NCBI RefSeq assembly: GCF_019599185.1
Contig: NZ_JAIEUL010000008.1
Coordinates: 62,001-126,000 of the forward strand
From: Cryobacterium inferilacus
GTDB lineage: Bacteria; Actinomycetota; Actinomycetes; Actinomycetales; Microbacteriaceae
Direction: 5' to 3'
Length of the DNA: 64,000 nucleotides
Shown here: in pieces, positions 61,690 to 64,000 of the stretch
How the letters are laid out: every line of letters begins with the position of its first letter
How positions within the stretch are numbered: position 1 is the stretch's first letter
The notes under the pieces: generated by a model
The model's database searches: none
Told to the model about the DNA's origin: nothing
The model's input: only the letters and a program-made list of their open reading frames with translations
Made by a program: the position numbers and the translations under genes

Positions 61690-62115
61690 TCAGTCGAGCC
61701 GTTTGGCGAGCACCCGAACGTCGGCATCCGTGTAGCCCAGGCGATCATAGAAGCCGGTCACGGCGGTGTTGGTCTGACGAACCATGAGCTGCACCTTCAC
61801 GGCCCGGCGGTCGACCAGCCAGGTTTCGGCGGCCTGCATCAGCAGCCGGCCGAGGCCCGTGCCGCGTTCGCTGCCGGTCACCGCTAGGTAGTACACCCAG
61901 CCACGGTGCCCGTCGTGGCCCACCATCACGGTGCCGACGAGTCGGCCTTGCGCCACCGCGGCGAGCACGGTGGAGGTCTCGGTCTCAAGTGCCCGCTGCA
62001 GGTCCGCGGCCGGCGGATTCCACGGACGCGTCAGTCCGGCTTCCTCCCACAGGGCAATCACCGCGGGGAACTGGGCGGGGGAGACGTCAGCGATCGCTAT
62101 CGGTGCACTGTTCAT
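61690..62115 (-). CDS. GNAT-family acetyltransferase, YpeA-like (141 aa)
   Basis: Matches YpeA-type GNATs: ALWEEAGLTRPWNPPAADL at the start, GTVMVGHDGHRGWVYYLAV, the acyl-CoA motif SERGTGLGRLLMQAAE and the C-terminal VKVQLMVRQTNTAVTGFYDRLGY. Acetylates an unknown acceptor. Starts at ATG 62115 and is divergent from a second GNAT gene 40 nt away. Confidence 0.9.
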   Translation of the reverse strand: MNSAPIAIADVSPAQFPAVIALWEEAGLTRPWNPPAADLQRALETETSTVLAAVAQGRLVGTVMVGHDGHRGWVYYLAVTGSERGTGLGRLLMQAAETWLVDRRAVKVQLMVRQTNTAVTGFYDRLGYTDADVRVLAKRLD

Positions 62116-62155
62116 CGGTCCATTCTGCCCGGGGGCGAACTGGCATGCTGAACGG

Positions 62156-62644
62156 ATGACTGAGACCGTTTTTGAACTGCCCGGCGGACCGTTCAGACTG
62201 CGGCGGGCGCTCGCCACAGATGTGGCCGCGATCGTCGGCCTGCTCGCCGACGACCAGCTCCGAGCGGCCGAGGAATCCGCGGCTCCAGCCGACCTGGCGC
62301 CGTACCTGACCGCGTTCGCCGCCATCGACGCCGATGCCGCCCATCTGCTCGTGGTCGTCGAGGATCCGGCCGGCCTGGTCGTGGGCACGCAACAGCTCAC
62401 GGTGTTGCCCGGCCTGGCGCGGTCGGGCGCCACGCGCCTGCAGATCGAGGCCGTGCGGGTGAGCGCGGCGCTGCGCGGCAACGGCCTGGGCAGCGCGATG
62501 CTCACCTGGGCGGTGGAGTATGCCCGCGCCAGCGGATGCCGCCTCGTGCAGCTGACCTCAGATTCCTCCCGTCTCGACGCCCACAGATTCTACGAAGGCC
62601 TCGGTTTCAGTTCCTCTCACGTGGGTTTCAAGCTGCTGCTCTAG
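62156..62644 (+). CDS. GNAT-family N-acetyltransferase (162 aa)
   Basis: Acetyl-CoA motif: VRVSAALRGNGLGSAMLTWAVEYAR, then CRLVQLTSDSSRLDAHRFYEGLGF, typical of the amino-acid or toxin-type GNATs. The ATG at 62156 gives the full domain; the longer frame overlaps the divergent gene. The substrate is unknown. Confidence 0.88.
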   Translation: MTETVFELPGGPFRLRRALATDVAAIVGLLADDQLRAAEESAAPADLAPYLTAFAAIDADAAHLLVVVEDPAGLVVGTQQLTVLPGLARSGATRLQIEAVRVSAALRGNGLGSAMLTWAVEYARASGCRLVQLTSDSSRLDAHRFYEGLGFSSSHVGFKLLL

Positions 62645-62730
62645 TGCAGGCGCTCCTCCCAGGACTGCTGCGTGAGATGTCTTCGCGTTGCGGTGGAAAC
62701 AGCGGACGCGATTATGCCGACAAATTCCGG

Positions 62731-64000
62731 TCAGAACGGTGGGTTCTCGGGTACCGGTGGTGACGGACGTCGTGTCGGTTGCTGTTCGGGCATCAGGTAG
62801 CTCGCCGCAGCGGGTCGTCTGCGTTTCTTGGGCGTCACCACCGGTGGCCGGGGTCGGGGTGGCGCGACCGGGTTGGCCGGGTCGGTGCGGTAGCTGCGCT
62901 TGCCCGGCGAGGTCCAGAGCAGCACCCCACCGGGTTCCTGAACGACCTGCCACTGGGAGAGGTGTTTGAGCCGGTGGTGGGCTTCGCAGAGATGGGCGAG
63001 GTTGTCGCAGTCGGTTGTTCCGCCGTTGGCCCAGTCGTCGGTGTGATCGACATCGGATTTCACCGCCGGCCGGTTGCAGCCGGGGAACCGGCAGGTTTCA
63101 TCGCGCATCCGCAACCATTTCTTCATGGCCTTGGTGTTCTTGTACTGGGTTTTCCCCAGGGAGAGCACGACGCCGGTTTCGGGGTGGGTGAGCAGCCGGG
63201 TGAAGCTGGGTGCGCCGGCGGCGATCTCCCGGGCGGTCTCCGGTGAGATCGGCCCGTAGCCCTCGAGGGTGGCCGGTTCATCGCTCTGGCCGAGCAGCGT
63301 GAGTACCGGCACGGTGATCATGACCGTGCCGCGGATGCCGGCGCCGAGCCCGTCGGGGGTGACACCGTCCAGCAGCAGTGCCCGGGTGATATCTGCCCTG
63401 AGTTGGGCTAGGCCACGTTTGCGCTGCTGTTCGGCTTCGGCCCGCTCAGCCGCCGACCCCGTGCCCTCGCCCGTTCCCGAGCCGGTGTCGCCGTGCTTCT
63501 GCAAGGTCTTGGTAGTGCTGTCGATGCGGTCGAACGCGGATTTGGTGTCGTGCGCGGTGCCGTACCAGTGCAACCAGCCCATCCCGTCGGCGGCGGGTTC
63601 CCACCGGGTGTGCCGGTCGGCGAGAGCGTTGTTCGTGCGGGTCACAATCGACTCCGGGTGCTGCTTCTCCCGCAACCGGTGGGCCCGGTTGGCGAACCGG
63701 CCCACCGGCAGGGTTTTCGCGTGCGGCAGCACCGCTTCCTCGAACGCGGCCTGGTCCTCCTCGGGCAGGGTGCGCATCTGATCGATCAACGCCTTGGCGT
63801 GCGGGTAACTGATCTCACCCGCCGAGAGCGCTTCGAACGTGGCCGTGGTGGAAGAGAGCCAGAGCGACTCGTCGAGGAGTCGTTCCACGGTGCGTTCGGA
63901 TAACCGCAGCAGGCACGCGGTTTCGCTCACGATCGTGCGCCGCGCGACCTCGCGGTCTTCCCACCGGCCGAACTCGACGGCACGGGCCTGACAGGCGCTG
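62731..64000 (-). CDS. DUF222/HNH endonuclease (13E12-type repeat protein), cut by window end
   Basis: The C-terminal HNH nuclease domain has CRFPGCNRPAVKSDVDHTDDWANGGTTDCDNLAHLCEAHHRLKH, with the metal Cys pairs and the catalytic DH...H. The N-terminal part is the helical DUF222 domain. The coding frame is open to the window edge (ARAVEFGRWEDREVARR precedes the internal GTG at 63930), so the true start lies beyond 64000. Such genes are multi-copy in many actinobacteria and related to REP13E12 elements. The tail is Pro-rich. Confidence 0.9.
   Translation of the reverse strand, partial: SACQARAVEFGRWEDREVARRTIVSETACLLRLSERTVERLLDESLWLSSTTATFEALSAGEISYPHAKALIDQMRTLPEEDQAAFEEAVLPHAKTLPVGRFANRAHRLREKQHPESIVTRTNNALADRHTRWEPAADGMGWLHWYGTAHDTKSAFDRIDSTTKTLQKHGDTGSGTGEGTGSAAERAEAEQQRKRGLAQLRADITRALLLDGVTPDGLGAGIRGTVMITVPVLTLLGQSDEPATLEGYGPISPETAREIAAGAPSFTRLLTHPETGVVLSLGKTQYKNTKAMKKWLRMRDETCRFPGCNRPAVKSDVDHTDDWANGGTTDCDNLAHLCEAHHRLKHLSQWQVVQEPGGVLLWTSPGKRSYRTDPANPVAPPRPRPPVVTPKKRRRPAAASYLMPEQQPTRRPSPPVPENPPF

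Overview
The window is high-GC DNA with short intergenic gaps, many GTG starts and many 4-nt stop/start overlaps. A mycothiol-dependent formaldehyde dehydrogenase, a deazaflavin (F420) oxidoreductase family protein, a Tad pilus locus, DUF3039 and a DUF222/HNH endonuclease all point to an actinobacterium. The gene mix fits Microbacteriaceae (Cryobacterium/Leifsonia-like); genus is an inference. No rRNA, CRISPR array or prophage was seen. One tRNA (Leu, UAG) is present.

Layout. 0.1-3.6 kb: secreted lipoprotein, PKD-type exported protein and an HtrA/DegP-like membrane protease. 3.7-11.2 kb: a cell-wall glycopolymer (teichoic-acid-like) locus with two GT2 glycosyltransferases, a CDP-alcohol phosphotransferase and a CDP-glycerol glycerophosphotransferase-like enzyme. 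Facing it are a TagGH-type exporter and a nucleotidyltransferase. 11.5-15.3 kb: an ABC-2 transporter whose ATPase carries a ~480-residue Ala/Pro/Lys-rich N-terminal extension. 15.3-24.2 kb: housekeeping genes (DUF3039, pncB, fabF, murI-rph-rdgB, CDF metal exporter, two DedA proteins, heme oxygenase with a possible iron box, tRNA-Leu). 24.3-29.0 kb: a Tad/Flp pilus operon. 29.0-33.9 kb: small ORF, frameshifted EamA transporter, paired 47-nt palindromes, rmuC, DEDDh exonuclease, ychF.

33.9-41.8 kb is an accessory island starting exactly at the 3' end of ychF. Up to five further copies or relics of the ychF terminal codons lie in direct orientation inside it, suggesting repeated site-specific insertion at this gene. 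Cargo: an IS3-family element, a nonsense-mutated TPR gene, DUF2695 and DUF1877 proteins, a MazEF-type toxin-antitoxin pair, a hexapeptide acetyltransferase, and an overlapping three-gene operon (ImmA/IrrE-like metallopeptidase, multi-pass membrane protein with a DUF6545-like tail, EspR-like HTH regulator). A cluster of G-rich hairpins follows. No integrase is visible.

41.9-64.0 kb: F420-type oxidoreductase, a cysteine-free relative of the iron-sulfur bacterial photolyases, a beta-helix/tandem-AAA+ protein, GNAT, an acetoin operon (divergent LysR regulator, acetolactate synthase, acetolactate decarboxylase), the mycothiol formaldehyde dehydrogenase with its MBL-fold partner, a PolX-like PHP protein, a HhH-GPD DNA repair protein, hydrolases, an FAD monooxygenase, a Lon-N protein, two GNATs and a DUF222/HNH gene cut by the window edge.

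Strongest leads: the ychF-anchored array of att-like repeats, the ImmA-membrane-HTH operon, the G-loop hairpin cluster and the beta-helix/AAA+ protein.
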